Assembly (NCBI GenBank): GCA_038363925.1 | Contig: JAQQWL010000010.1 | Location: 1,054,001-1,118,000, forward strand | Direction: 5' to 3' | Length of the DNA stretch: 64,000 nt | From: Apiospora phragmitis | Lineage: Eukaryota > Ascomycota > Sordariomycetes > Amphisphaeriales > Apiosporaceae | In this document: piece by piece, positions 38,351-49,300 of the stretch | Numbering within the stretch: the stretch's first letter is position 1 | Layout: each line of letters starts with the position of its first letter | The notes under the pieces: generated by a model | Database searches by the model: none | What the model was told of the DNA's origin: nothing | Seen by the model: only the letters and a program-made list of their open reading frames with translations | Made by a program: the position numbers and the translations under genes

Positions 38351-39671
38351 ACGAGAAAGAGAAAAAAAGAAACTCTGGAACGAAAAACGATAGACCGAAA
38401 GGGAAAAAAACGAAATGGTGCAGATGGCTCGCGCCCAGCAGGCAATAATACCAAGCTCGTTGCACCACTAACTTGTAGTAGAAAACTTCAAACTTGGATG
38501 AACCTTGACAAGCCAGAGTGCTTGCAAGTGCTTGCAGGTACTTGCAGGTACTTGCATAGAAAATGGAAGCGGACTCAAGAAGTTGCCTGAATAGGAGCGT
38601 ATGAGATATGTGATAGGAGTGGTCATGCCCAGAACTAAGTGACCTCCTCTGGCGCGGCCAGATGTGATGTCGATGATGACTTGTTCGACAGCAACATCAC
38701 TCCACCCGACTTCTACCAACGGTAAATCAACCCAGACGACTATGATAAGGCGTCCTCTTTGTCGTATTGGGACGATAATGGTATTTGTTCGTCGTCCATT
38801 TCCTCGAGGTCGTGAGCTCGCTGCACCTCTTCCCACAGGTCTCGGCCTGTAGTTGTGAGGATACTGGGCGATCCTGAGCGTTGGCTTGCATTCTGTTCAA
38901 TCGGTGTATGGTATACCCGATAGCGGAGGGTATGGAATGGGTAAAATTGAAGAACAGGTCGTTATATTATGCTAGCGAGAAGGGTGTTGATGGACGGCAC
39001 TAGGGCGGTGATAAGGGGTGACAGGCCGGGCAGTGGGGTAATTAGGCACCAAGAAGGGCGCTGGAAAGGGAGTTCCATGCTGAACATCAATGGAGCCGTG
39101 CGGCGAGTGCCGGTTAGTCGAAACAAGCCTAAGCTACTAGGAGATGACCGACAGTGGGGAAGATCCTGTTATGACGGCTCACGGATCAAGATCGACACTC
39201 GTGGCCTTGTCCTTAGCCGTCCCACATGGCGAGGGGAAATTACGACCATGGGGGCCGTGAGTTGACATGGACAGAACAGGTAGGATATGTTGAACTACAC
39301 AGAACCACTAATAACGCATTTGGCAGATCAGTATCTCAAGATTGAGGAAAGAGAGAGACGGGGGGGGGTCTCCTATGCCGTCATGGCCGTCCAGCACGCA
39401 CGAAGCAGAGCATAATCTCGTCGCCATTTAACCCTGACCGGGAAGAAAGAAGAATACTAGCATCTATATAATTCAACCACCGTCTGTACGAAAGCCTGAC
39501 TGGTTTTTCGATTTCTTCACATCCTTCTTGGATAGTATCACCCACATTCATTTTTCTGTCACTCATTCTTGTCACTCATTATTGCATTCTGTCTTTTCGT
39601 CGTTAACAACCTAAACGACCACGCCAATCTTTCTTCTTTCTTCTCCACACTTCGATACTACTATCTCCAAG
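38351..39671. other. intergenic
   Basis: No gene supported. Contains a 10-bp tandem repeat at 38521-38556 and the likely promoter of the small secreted protein at the right end. Confidence 0.4.
38521..38556. repeat. 10-bp tandem repeat CTTGCARGTR, 3.6 copies
   Basis: CTTGCAAGTG, CTTGCAGGTA, CTTGCAGGTA, CTTGCA in direct succession. Minisatellite-like; no spacers, so not a CRISPR array. Confidence 0.8.
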
Positions 39672-40636
39672 ATGCGCTTCTCCGGATTCTCTACGGTCGC
39701 ACTGGCTGCATTCTCCGCCATCGGCGCGGCAACCCTATTGCTATTGCTGAACAAGACAGCAGCGCCAAGCGCGGTCTCCTTGGCCTCGGTGGTGATGGCA
39801 GTGCTAGCGGTTCTGACGGTTCCGGCCTCGGCCTAAACCTTGTCCCAGAGGTGTAAGTGGCATATAGCATAATCCAACATTCCTCCCCGTTCAACGTACG
39901 ACGATATACTAATCTGCGACGTCTATATAGCACGAGTAAAGTCGAAGGAATCCTTGGTGGTCTCCTCGGAGGCCTGCTTGGTGGTGGTGGCCAGAACCTG
40001 TATGTATATCCATTCCCACATCCTCGACTCCCGCTTTAAGGAGGAACCAAGCCGACTGACCCTGCCGCAATAGTGACCTGAACGCCATCCTGAACAGCAA
40101 GGAGGCCCTTACCGTTCTCACCCGGGTCGAAGGCATCGTCGGCAATGTCGTTTCTGATGGCCTCGGAGCCGTAGACTGGGCTACCGAGATCACCGACGGC
40201 CTTCTGGGCCTGAACGTCACGCTCGGCGGCGAAAATGAACTCGTCTCCGGCGTTCTCGGTGTCGCCGTCGACATTGTCGGCCAGGTCACCCCCTCTTGTC
40301 AAGGGCGTCCTTGGCGGTACCGCCAGCGTGACTGGCCTCGTTCAGGATGTCAGCGGAATCCTGGGCAACGTGGGATCTATCGTGTCGAAATTGACCGGCA
40401 GTGTTGTTGCCGGCACATCGGACGAGATCGAGGGCGTTCTGACCAAGGTCACCGGCACCGTCCAGAGTCTGTTGTCTCAGGTCCTCGGATCCGGAAACGG
40501 CGGGATCCTGGACCTTCTGAGCGGCCTCCTTGGTCAGGTCACGTCGCTCCTGTCCCTCACAGGTCTTACTGGCAAGGGCTCCGCTATCGACCTGAGCAGC
40601 CTTCTTAGCCAGGTCCTCAAGTTCCTCCAGAGCTAA
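39672..40636 (+). CDS. small secreted Gly/Leu/Val-rich protein, function unknown
   Basis: Exons 39672-39852, 39931-39999 and 40074-40636, about 270 residues once two one-base shifts (about 39732 and 40291, both in short homopolymers) are allowed for. It starts MRFSGFSTVALAAFSAIGAA, a clear signal peptide. The mature part has a KRGLLGLGG stretch, LGGLLGGLLGGGG after the first intron, and many spaced repeats of the type L-L-x-x-V-L-G, giving a long amphipathic pattern with almost no Cys. It is not a hydrophobin. The exon phases agree at both introns, which supports it as a real gene. It sits within the cluster limits but its role there is unknown. Confidence 0.7.
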
Positions 40637-41292
40637 ACAGTGCCATGTGTTTTTATATTCGGCTTAAGTTAAAAATATATTTTCGGCTCGATTTTATGAG
40701 GCAGCACGGGGCGATCAGCGATCATGGATCTGTCTAGAAACGTATTGGTTATAGAGAGCATGGATGTTCGTCTTATTTTATTGTATATACTTCATGATAG
40801 CGTTTCCAGGTTAAGAAGGTCAATCCTACTAATCTTGATCTTGTTTTAAACCACTTTTCCCGTGCCCTTTATGACGATGTCTCAACATCTTGAGAAAACG
40901 GCTATACACGTCTGTGGATTGCAATACCTGATGAGTCTTATTGTCCCCACTGATTAGTAGTTTGTCCGACCTCCTGGGCTCTACGAGGTATACTTTGAGT
41001 ATGTTATGAGATTAGATGGCAAGTTAGAAGTGATACAAGTCGGGTTGAGCTGATACCCGCTAAATAATTTGGAAGCCCATCTGGATATATCCCTGCCTGC
41101 GCTACTTATCTTATGTTTCGAGTATCACGGGCAGCATATGTCATGAAATTCTGACCACCCTGGAACATCATGCTGACACCACTTAGGCGCGAACCTCCCT
41201 CCCAGCATCTCCACTGCCCGAGATGCCACGGCCACTTGTGTAATATGGTCGCAGTCGGCTCTACTCCGCCCGCATATCTCGATTGCCCCTTT
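40637..41292. other. intergenic, convergent gene ends
   Basis: Lies between the 3' ends of the secreted-protein gene and the prenyltransferase gene. No gene supported. Confidence 0.45.
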
Positions 41293-42312
41293 TCAAACTC
41301 CCATAACTCGGGTGACATACTCCATGCCGAAGCCCGTGACGAGGTTGGCGATGGCGAAAGCGTACATCCAGCCCGACGAGCCGGCCCAGCTGGGAGGAGG
41401 TTCCAGCGCGTCATAGCGACCATCGTCGCGAGCGACGCCGCCAGCCCCGCCACCGCGAAGGCGTAGTAGTACCCGCCCATGCCGACAGCGACGCCGAGCA
41501 CGACCAGCAGCGCGGCGATGCCCGCCGTCAGCGCGGCGAAGAGGCCCTCGATGTTGTGGCGGTAGCGCACCGCCATCCCTTGACACCCGACTTGAGGTCG
41601 TCGGCCGTGTCGGCCCCGCGCGTAGATGGTGTCGTAGAAGACGACGAGCAGCACGATGGTGGCCGACAGGCACAGCGTCGGGCCCGCGAAGGCGGAGACA
41701 GCGCGGGCAGGCCGACCGAGTACGCGGACAGCGTGATGGTGGAGCCCAGCGTGCAGCCCAGGATCACCTGCGCGAAGTCGGTGAAGCGCTTGCCGAACGG
41801 GTAGATCATGGCCAGCGCCACTGACACGAGCGCGGCCCAGGTGCACTCGGGCGCCAGATAGAGGCGGACCGGCGCGAGCGCGGCGAGGACGAGGAACAGG
41901 TAGTAGACGTGCCCGCTCGCGGTCGAGATGGCGCCGCGCGCGATCGGCCGGTTCCGGCACCGGGCCGTCTTGCGGTCGAAGTCCTGGTCGATGTTGTCGT
42001 TCCACGCGCAGCCCGCGCTGCGCCAGAAGAAGGTCCAGACCATCAAGATTGCGACGCGGTTACCGAGTACTTCCAGTGGCACCGGCTTGTCCAGCACCGA
42101 TGAGGCGTATATGAGCCCGACCAGGTGGGGAAGGCGATCATGTAGATGCCGTGCGGCTGGTGTAGGCGGATCAGTTCGGCGTATGGAACCCATGATGAAG
42201 GCAACGTCGACAATATCCCTCTCGTTGGGGGCACATATTGAACTTCCGTTCCGACCTTGGTATCTTTGCTGGGTGCTGCCCCTGGCCGGGGCTTGCTCGG
42301 TTGGGAAGCCAT
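41293..42312 (-). CDS. UbiA-type membrane prenyltransferase
   Basis: Translation from ATG 42310-42312 begins MASQPSKPRPGAAPSKDTK and runs to a stop at 41293-41295, about 340 residues. The two Asp-rich motifs of UbiA enzymes are NDNIDQDFDRKT (about 41975-42005) and, at about 41590-41640, a YDTIYARG...DTADDLKSGVKG block. Several membrane spans are visible. The family transfers a prenyl diphosphate to an aromatic acid in internal membranes; in ascochlorin/LL-Z1272beta-type pathways the homologue prenylates orsellinic acid. The frame is broken by one-base indels near 42124, 41695, 41636 and 41590 (a compensating pair) and 41400, in very GC-rich sequence. Both Asp motifs and flanking helices are preserved in their own frames, so the breaks may be sequencing errors. 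Confidence 0.85.
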
Positions 42313-42677
42313 GCCTGAAGTATGGTAGGTAATGCCTCGTGGTTTGGTGTGATGCTGTGTGATGCGACGGCAGCCTACCGCTAATGAGCGTCACAGATTT
42401 ACAGTTACTCGACGAATAGCCGCAGTATCTTGTCTCAAGGACAGACAACGATCCTTAATACCGCCAAGTTTTCGAGTCGAACCAACAATTCGCCGATACA
42501 GGGTATGTTACATCCCGGCCCCCCATCCCCACCTCCACATTCGGGCTATTTTGGCACGCTGCCAAGAAGATTACCCAAATCCACCGAGCACAAGAGATGA
42601 TGTTCCTTACGGAGCGATACGATACAGGTAGAGCTCGGCTGGTCGAACCGCAACCATACCCATAACCCACATCAGCC
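42313..42677. promoter_or_regulatory. divergent promoter, prenyltransferase/carboxylate reductase
   Basis: A 365-bp gap between two divergently transcribed cluster genes, so a shared bidirectional promoter is inferred. No specific site recognised. Confidence 0.55.
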
Positions 42678-45600
42678 ATGAATACGTCCGCCGTAGCACA
42701 CGATAGCGAGGGAATGCCAACAACGGGGAGCGCCTCCCATGAACACACGATAAAACCCTTTGCGAGGGCCAGATTTGACCTCTCGTCTGATCAGCCAATA
42801 AGCGATGAGGATAGCAGCCGAGTCCAATCGCTCATCGAGCTGATTGATTTCAATTCTACCCACAATGCTTCGCACACGTTCTGCATCCAGGGGAAGTCGG
42901 ATGGCTCTCTAAGTCCGGTCACCCATGCCGAGTTCAAGGCGGCCGTATCTCGATGTGCTGCCTGGGCTCAGGAAGTGCTTTTCGAAAACCTTGGCCGCCG
43001 ATGATAACGCCACGGCGGAGAGGGCTCCTGTGGCTCTTCTCATGGAGAGCGACGTTGGACTGGTGATTCATGAGTTTGCCCTGATAAGCAATGGGGCACC
43101 TGTGAGCACTCATTTTCTTTCATCATCTGACAGCGATGAACATCGTAGCGGCCATATCTGACTTACCTTCAATCTACAAGCCGCTGGTCCTGTCTCCTCG
43201 CCTCCCTCTCGTGGCGATTGATGGACTTCTGAAAACCGTATCAGCCAGAACCATGATTGTTTCTCGGCGATTCAGCGTCGGTCTCAAATCTACGCTTGAC
43301 GGTTTGGCCTCTAAGGGCGTCTTCGTGATCGTCAGCAAGCCATACGAGGAGTTCAGCCAGGCCGGAATGGACGAGGGTAATCTGCCACCCTTCCAGAAGC
43401 CACAGAAATTGGACGATACTATTCTGCTCCTGCACTCTTCCGGGTCTACAGGCCTGCCCAAGCCGATTCCACTGACACATCGCATGCTCCTGTCGGCTGT
43501 CAACTGCCACGAGTTCCACACTGAGGAGCAGGCGCAAGGCCTCAATCTGACCACGCTCCCCATGTTTCACGGGTTCGGTCTCGTGGCTCCGGGCCTGTCC
43601 ATGTCGATCGGAAAGACAACCCTATTTCCAGCGAGCGACGGCATCCCGAATGCACAATCCATTCTGGAGCTCATCCGGAAAACCACCGCCAAGTCCATGA
43701 TGACAGTCCCCTTTCTACTCGACGAAATCTGCAACCTCTCCGAACAAGAGGGAATCAAGGCGCTCACACACATGGACTTCGTGGGAACAGGTGGCGCCGC
43801 GCTCAGTGCCGGAGTCGGGGATAGGCTGGCGGCGGGAGGCGTTAAGCTCCTCAACTTCTACGGTGTGACCGAGACCGGCCCCCTGTCTCTCACGTTCGTC
43901 CCGTCGGACGATTACGACTGGCGCTTCTTCCGGCTGCGAAAGGATGTCGAGTTTAAGATCGCCGAGCTGGAACCCAGGGGTGGCGAACGGAGATTCCGGT
44001 TGACCGTCTTCGCTCCTGGCAAGGAGGGGTTCGAGATCGCCGACCAGCTGATCCGAAACGAGAAGCATCCGGAAACGGACTTTGCTGCCGTCGGACGCGA
44101 TGACGACATCATTGTGCTCGCAACAGGCGAGAAGGCGGACCCCCTCATCCTCGAGAACATGTTGACCGATGCTGCCATGGTGAAGTCCGCCGTGGCCTTT
44201 GGCGACAACCGCTTCAGCCTCGGCGTCATTGTTGAGCCTCAACAAGAACTCAATACACCGGAGGCGGTGTCGGCCTTCCGGGGTTCGGTATGGGACATTG
44301 TCCAAGCTGCAGGGCGGAAGATGGACAGCTCAGCCGGGTCCCATCCGCGGATGCCATCGTCGTCGTACCTGTCGGCAAGAGTGTCCCGCGAACTGATAAA
44401 GGCTCCATCGCGCGCAAGGAAACGCACACACTGTTCGCCAAGGAGATTGAGCAGGTCTACCAGAAGCTGCTCCAGGCTGCCACCGATGCGACTGGGCCCC
44501 TGGACCTCGATAATCTGGAGGAATGCCTGTCAACTCTCGTCCGCCAGCATGTTGTCTTTCGAATGAAGACTCCAGATTGGAGGGAGAGAGCAGCCTGTTT
44601 GATATGGGCATTGATTCGTTGCAGATACAGCAACTGCGCAGGATCATTCTTGCGTCTGCGTCGAAAACGCCTGCTCTTGATGGGGTCGATCTGGCGAAGT
44701 TGATCCCTTCCCAGTTCATTTATCTTAACCCATCGATTCGAGACATGGCGGCGGCCATCACCCGTAAGGCTGTTTCAGAAGGACCATCCGTGGCTGACGC
44801 CGTCAAGGAGGTTAACGAGTGTGTTGAGCAATTCGGCCTTTCTCGACCAGCTGGTGCAATTGAACAGCGACAACATTGTTCTTCCAATCAGGCCATCGTC
44901 TTATTGACCGGCAGCTCTGGCAGTCTAGGCTCGCACTGCCTGGCGGAACTGGCCCGACGATCGGAGGTGAAGCGAATCATCGGCCTCATCCGAAAGGAAG
45001 GCGGCACTAACGCGCAACCCATGCCGGGCGGAGCGCCATTCGACCGCAAGATCCTCAAGTCGAAGGGTCTGGAGCTTCAGGAGACAGAATGGGCCGAGGT
45101 GGCGACCATCGAAGTCGATCCGACAGCGCACCACCTCGGTCTCAACCCACTCGCGTATGCGGGTCTGCAGATCATGGTCACGCATATCGTCCACGCCGCC
45201 TGGCCCATGAACTACCTGCTACCGCTGCGCTCATTCCATCCCCAGTTTGCCTTCCTGAGGAGCCTGCTCGAGCTTGCCACCAATGGATCTGGAGAAAACG
45301 CGACACGGTTCTTGTTTGTTTCCTCGATTGCTGCCGCGGCCCGTATTGGTCTCGCGAGTGGCGGTTCGCTCATCCCGGAAACACCGGCGTCCCCTGACAA
45401 CACAGCATGTGGCATCGGGTACGCCGATGGCAAGCTGGTCTGCGAGAAGCTCATCGAGCAGGCGGCCCGGGACTACGTTGGGCAGCTGGAGGTGGCCTCG
45501 ATCCGTTGCGGACAGATGACCGGCGCGAGGCTTTCGGGGGCGTGGAACGAGAAGGAGCAGATTCCCATGCTACTCAAGACTGGCCAAAGCATCGGCTGCC

Positions 45601-46086
45601 TCCTAGTCTTTCCGGAGTAAGTCGAAATCACACCAAATGTTTCCATTATTTTAGACAAAGACTGACTTGAAAAACTAGAGCCTATCTTGGATCCCGGTCG
45701 ACGATGCGGCATCGGTGATCGCGGACTTTGCGCTCTGTCCGCATGAGATCCCAACTATTCTCCACCTCGAGAACCCTACCCGGCAGCCATGGAGTGACAT
45801 GATGGGCTATCTGAGCAAGGAGCTGGGCCAGCCAGTACCAGTCACTCCCTTCGACGAGTGGCTAGAAGAGGTCGCCAACAGAGGCAGTAATGATGCGGAT
45901 TATCCCGTTCAGCAACTACATCTGTTCTTCAAGAGCTACTTCCAGACCGTTGCATGCGGTCAAGTTGTTTTGGACACGCGAGTTGCTGCGAGGCTTTCGA
46001 GCCGATTAAGCAACCTAGGTCCGCTTGATGAAGCCGTGGTTCGTAAATATGTCGAGTACTGGAGGAAGATTGGGTATCTCAAGTAG
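42678..46086 (+). CDS. NRPS-like carboxylate reductase (A-T-R)
   Basis: About 1060 residues. The adenylation domain has LLLHSSGSTGLPKPIPLTHR (about 43425), FVGTGGAALS, NFYGVTETGP and the GRDDD region; an intron lies at 43102-43180. The thiolation domain has the carrier serine in DMGIDSLQIQQL (about 44605). The reductase domain has an NADPH motif LLTGSSGSLGSH (about 44905) and the active Tyr/Lys in GYADGK (about 45420); a second intron lies at about 45617-45678. Such enzymes activate an aryl acid with ATP and release it as an aldehyde by NADPH reduction. Its place next to UbiA and the non-reducing PKS suggests the aryl acid from that PKS, before or after prenylation. Frame breaks near 43000, 44335 and 44560. 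Confidence 0.9.
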
Positions 46087-46345
46087 ATATAATCCTTCTT
46101 CACTAGCACCTGACACCCCTTTTAGATGGAAAGTAGTCACTCGGAAATTGAACACTCAGCTACCAAAACACAACTGAATGTTGGTTTCAAAGTATAATAT
46201 GAAAATGCAATTATAAATATGGTTACCACAAGCAAAGATGTCTGGTGTGAGAAATCAAGCCTCGACCATTTCAACTTCTTAGACACGAGATGATACATAG
46301 CGCTTAAAGCTGAAGAAAACGTTCCAATGTGTAAGATGAAAACCC
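46087..46345. other. convergent 3' ends
   Basis: Short A+T-rich spacer between the stop of the carboxylate reductase and the stop of the non-reducing PKS; expected to hold both polyadenylation regions. Confidence 0.5.
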
Positions 46346-49300
46346 TCACACGTCCCCACCATTACTGACATCGTCCAACTCATTCAACAAGAACTCATAT
46401 GCCGGTTCCATGTAGAGCTTCCAGCCCTCGCTGCCGGGGGCCAGGTCGAGGTCAAAGATGTGCTTCGCGCCCGGCACCGCCAGCAGACTCCCTCTGACAC
46501 GCTGCCGCTCCATCTCCTGTGCAAATTCCACCGCTTTGTCAAACGGCGCGATCTCGTCGCGGTCGCCAAACACCACGCAGGTGGGCGTGCGGTAACTGCC
46601 GCGGCGGAGCTGGACCAGGGGGCTGAACGCGGCGGCCCGCTCGGCGTGGGTAGGGAAGTTCGTTGTCGCTACCGTCGAGAGGATGATCGTTGAATAGGAG
46701 CGACATGCCTCGGTTCTCTTTGATGAGAGCGAGGACAAGCTCGGAACGCGGATCGCCTGGCTGCACCCAGCCTGAGTTCGTGGTGTCGTTCTCGTTCTTG
46801 ACCACGTGCTGTGTGGTCTGGGTTGACGACAGACGGTAGTAGTTAGCAACCTTTATAATGCAGCAGCTTTGTGGGAAACGGGTGGATTCTCGCCACATAC
46901 CGGTTCTTTCGGGAGAAGATTTCGTATCTCCCTAAGTGTCGTAGTCCGGTTCTCATAATTGTGGCCCATGTTTATCGGCTCTTAGCTCAGTGTCAGCTTC
47001 CCGAAGTACCCAGTAGGGGGTTTTGGGGGGCAAATAGGATAGATGATATCCTTTCGGGTCATATTCCACCGGACAATAGAACGCCAGTATCGCTGTTGGA
47101 GCACAGAGTCCGGCTTGCTGTGCCGTCCAGGACGTTGTCATAGCGAGTGTGCCACCGGTGGACCACCCAACAACCACATATCTCGACCTGTCAATCGCGA
47201 TACCTTTCGGCTCCATGATATCTGGCAGTACTTTCTGCGCCCAAATACATGCATCCCGCACGTCTCTCATGGGCCCATCTAAAACGTTGACCTGAGGACA
47301 TAGCCGATAGTCCAAGCTGACAGGAAGTATTCCATTGGCCAGCAGAAGTTTGGTCTGGCGCGGTCTCACAGCCCTCCGTGAGAGCGTGAGGTGTCCACCG
47401 CCGTGTATCATCAAAGCTTGGAGACCTCAAGTATTAGCCAAATCTCCTTTCAACATGCTGCCTAGGCTTCATACGCACCTATACACATTGGGCGCGGGGG
47501 CGTTTTGGCCGGAACGTAGACATCGGCCAGAATCTCGAGCCCATCAACCTCCTTGTAGACATGCTGCTCCACACTATAGCGCGAATCGAGCATGGCCTTT
47601 GGCCTCGCCCATGTTGTCGCGGCCCCTCGGAGGCTACTAGAGCTCGCGGACCGTCCTTCCAGCATCACACGTATAGTACACTCTTCCTGCTCCCCAGCGT
47701 CGCTGCCTGACAAGGGTGTCGTGAAGCTAGTGTTGCATCCGGACTGCAACGAGCTCGAGGTGCCACTACCCGCAGGGGATACATGCCCCGATAAAGACTT
47801 GAGAGTCTCCCAGCCCAAGTCGTCCATTTCCATCTTCAGCCCCAGCTTGGCTTCAATCTCGTCAGCCAGCTCTATCGATGCTAAAGAGTCCAAACCCAAG
47901 GAGCATAGGTTGCATCAGGATCCATCTCCTCGACAACCACCCCAGTGTACGAAGATATGAGTGACTTTAGTCTTGATTCCACGGTACCTGTGCCCAAAGA
48001 ACTTTCCAGGCTTGTGCTCAATGCTGTACTGAGGCTTTGCTGAATTGCAGTCAAGGGCACTCCACTGTTTTGCAACTTTTGCACATACGTCTCGGGCATA
48101 GGGCTGTCATGAGTCCATGGTATGGAAGGCTTAGGACTTGCCGTTGGGTTTGCGACCTCCAGAAGACGCTCCATTGTAGCAGCTTGAACCCTCACCGAAC
48201 CGGATGTCTGTCGCCGAGAACACCACTTCCCCCTTCTCAGACAGAACAGTTACATCGCCGCTTGTGGTCTTGCTATCGAGTGCCGAGTAAGACGCATACG
48301 CAGTACAAATCTGAGGGTTACCGAAGTCTGCCGGCTCAAGTTCCATCTTACCGATACTGGAAGCAACGTAAATTTCATCGCCCCCAGTTGAGTCGAAACC
48401 GTTGCTATGGTTGACAAGCAGACCAAGGACCTGGATGAACGTGTCGAGCGTAATGGCGTCATAGAAGTCCACGACCGTGCTTTCAGATACCGGGAATGCC
48501 GTCTTTGGGACTTGAATCTGCGCCACTGCTTCACTCGACCCCAAAGTGATGTTGGCGATGCCCTGCATCAAGCCGGCGTACTCGACAACTCGCGAGAACA
48601 AGCGATAGGCCGTGGCCGACTTGAAGGTCTCCGAGTCCTTGTTCCCCCTCAGTGCCGTGATTTTGTCCATGACAAGTCGTCTATCTGGCTGGGGGTCAAT
48701 GACCATCTCCGCTATGTCCACATCGCCCTCGGCGTGGGTGGAGCGGGACGAAGACTGGACACTGAAATGCCAAACCCCTGGCTTGTCAGCGAGATATACA
48801 GGGCTTAACCTCAATCCCACTGTTTGTTCCGAATCGCACCCAAGCGGTCGGCTGAAGACCGTATTCCGAAATGTTATAGTCTTACCCCTGACGCTAGTCC
48901 GAAGGAGGTCAAGGGCCATGACTGCGGCCTCCATGTAGACTGATGCAGGGCAAAGTGGCTTTCCGCGCACAGAGTGGCCCTGAACGATTCTGGCGAAGCG
49001 TTGGGCAGCCGTGTGCAGACGGAAGCAGTGTAGGTCTGGTTCGCTGGCGTCGGCACCCTCGTACGAGACCAGCTGCGGTGGCTGGCGGTGAGGTTCGGAC
49101 TTGTCCGAATCTCCACCTCCCAGCACTGTGCCTTTTTATGCTCCTCCACGGCGTGGTCAACATGTTCCAGCCAGTGCTTCGGGCGATCAAAGCTATATGG
49201 TGGGAGCCATACAGAATGCAAATCGCTCTCCGCCGATGTCAAGAATCGCCAGCTCGTAGCGGCGACGCCTTCGCGCCATAGCTCTGCAGCTGCTGCTTCG

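Noticed and set aside
38521..38556. Possible CRISPR-like repeat
   Set aside because: Contiguous 10-bp units without spacers in a eukaryotic genome.
41106..42448. Three overlapping minus-strand open frames as separate genes
   Set aside because: All carry successive pieces of one UbiA prenyltransferase; they are one gene broken by indels.
46346..47414. C-terminal alpha/beta-hydrolase as an independent esterase gene
   Set aside because: The ACP linker reads through an intron near 47410-47470 straight into MIHGGGH in frame, as in esterase-ended NR-PKSs.
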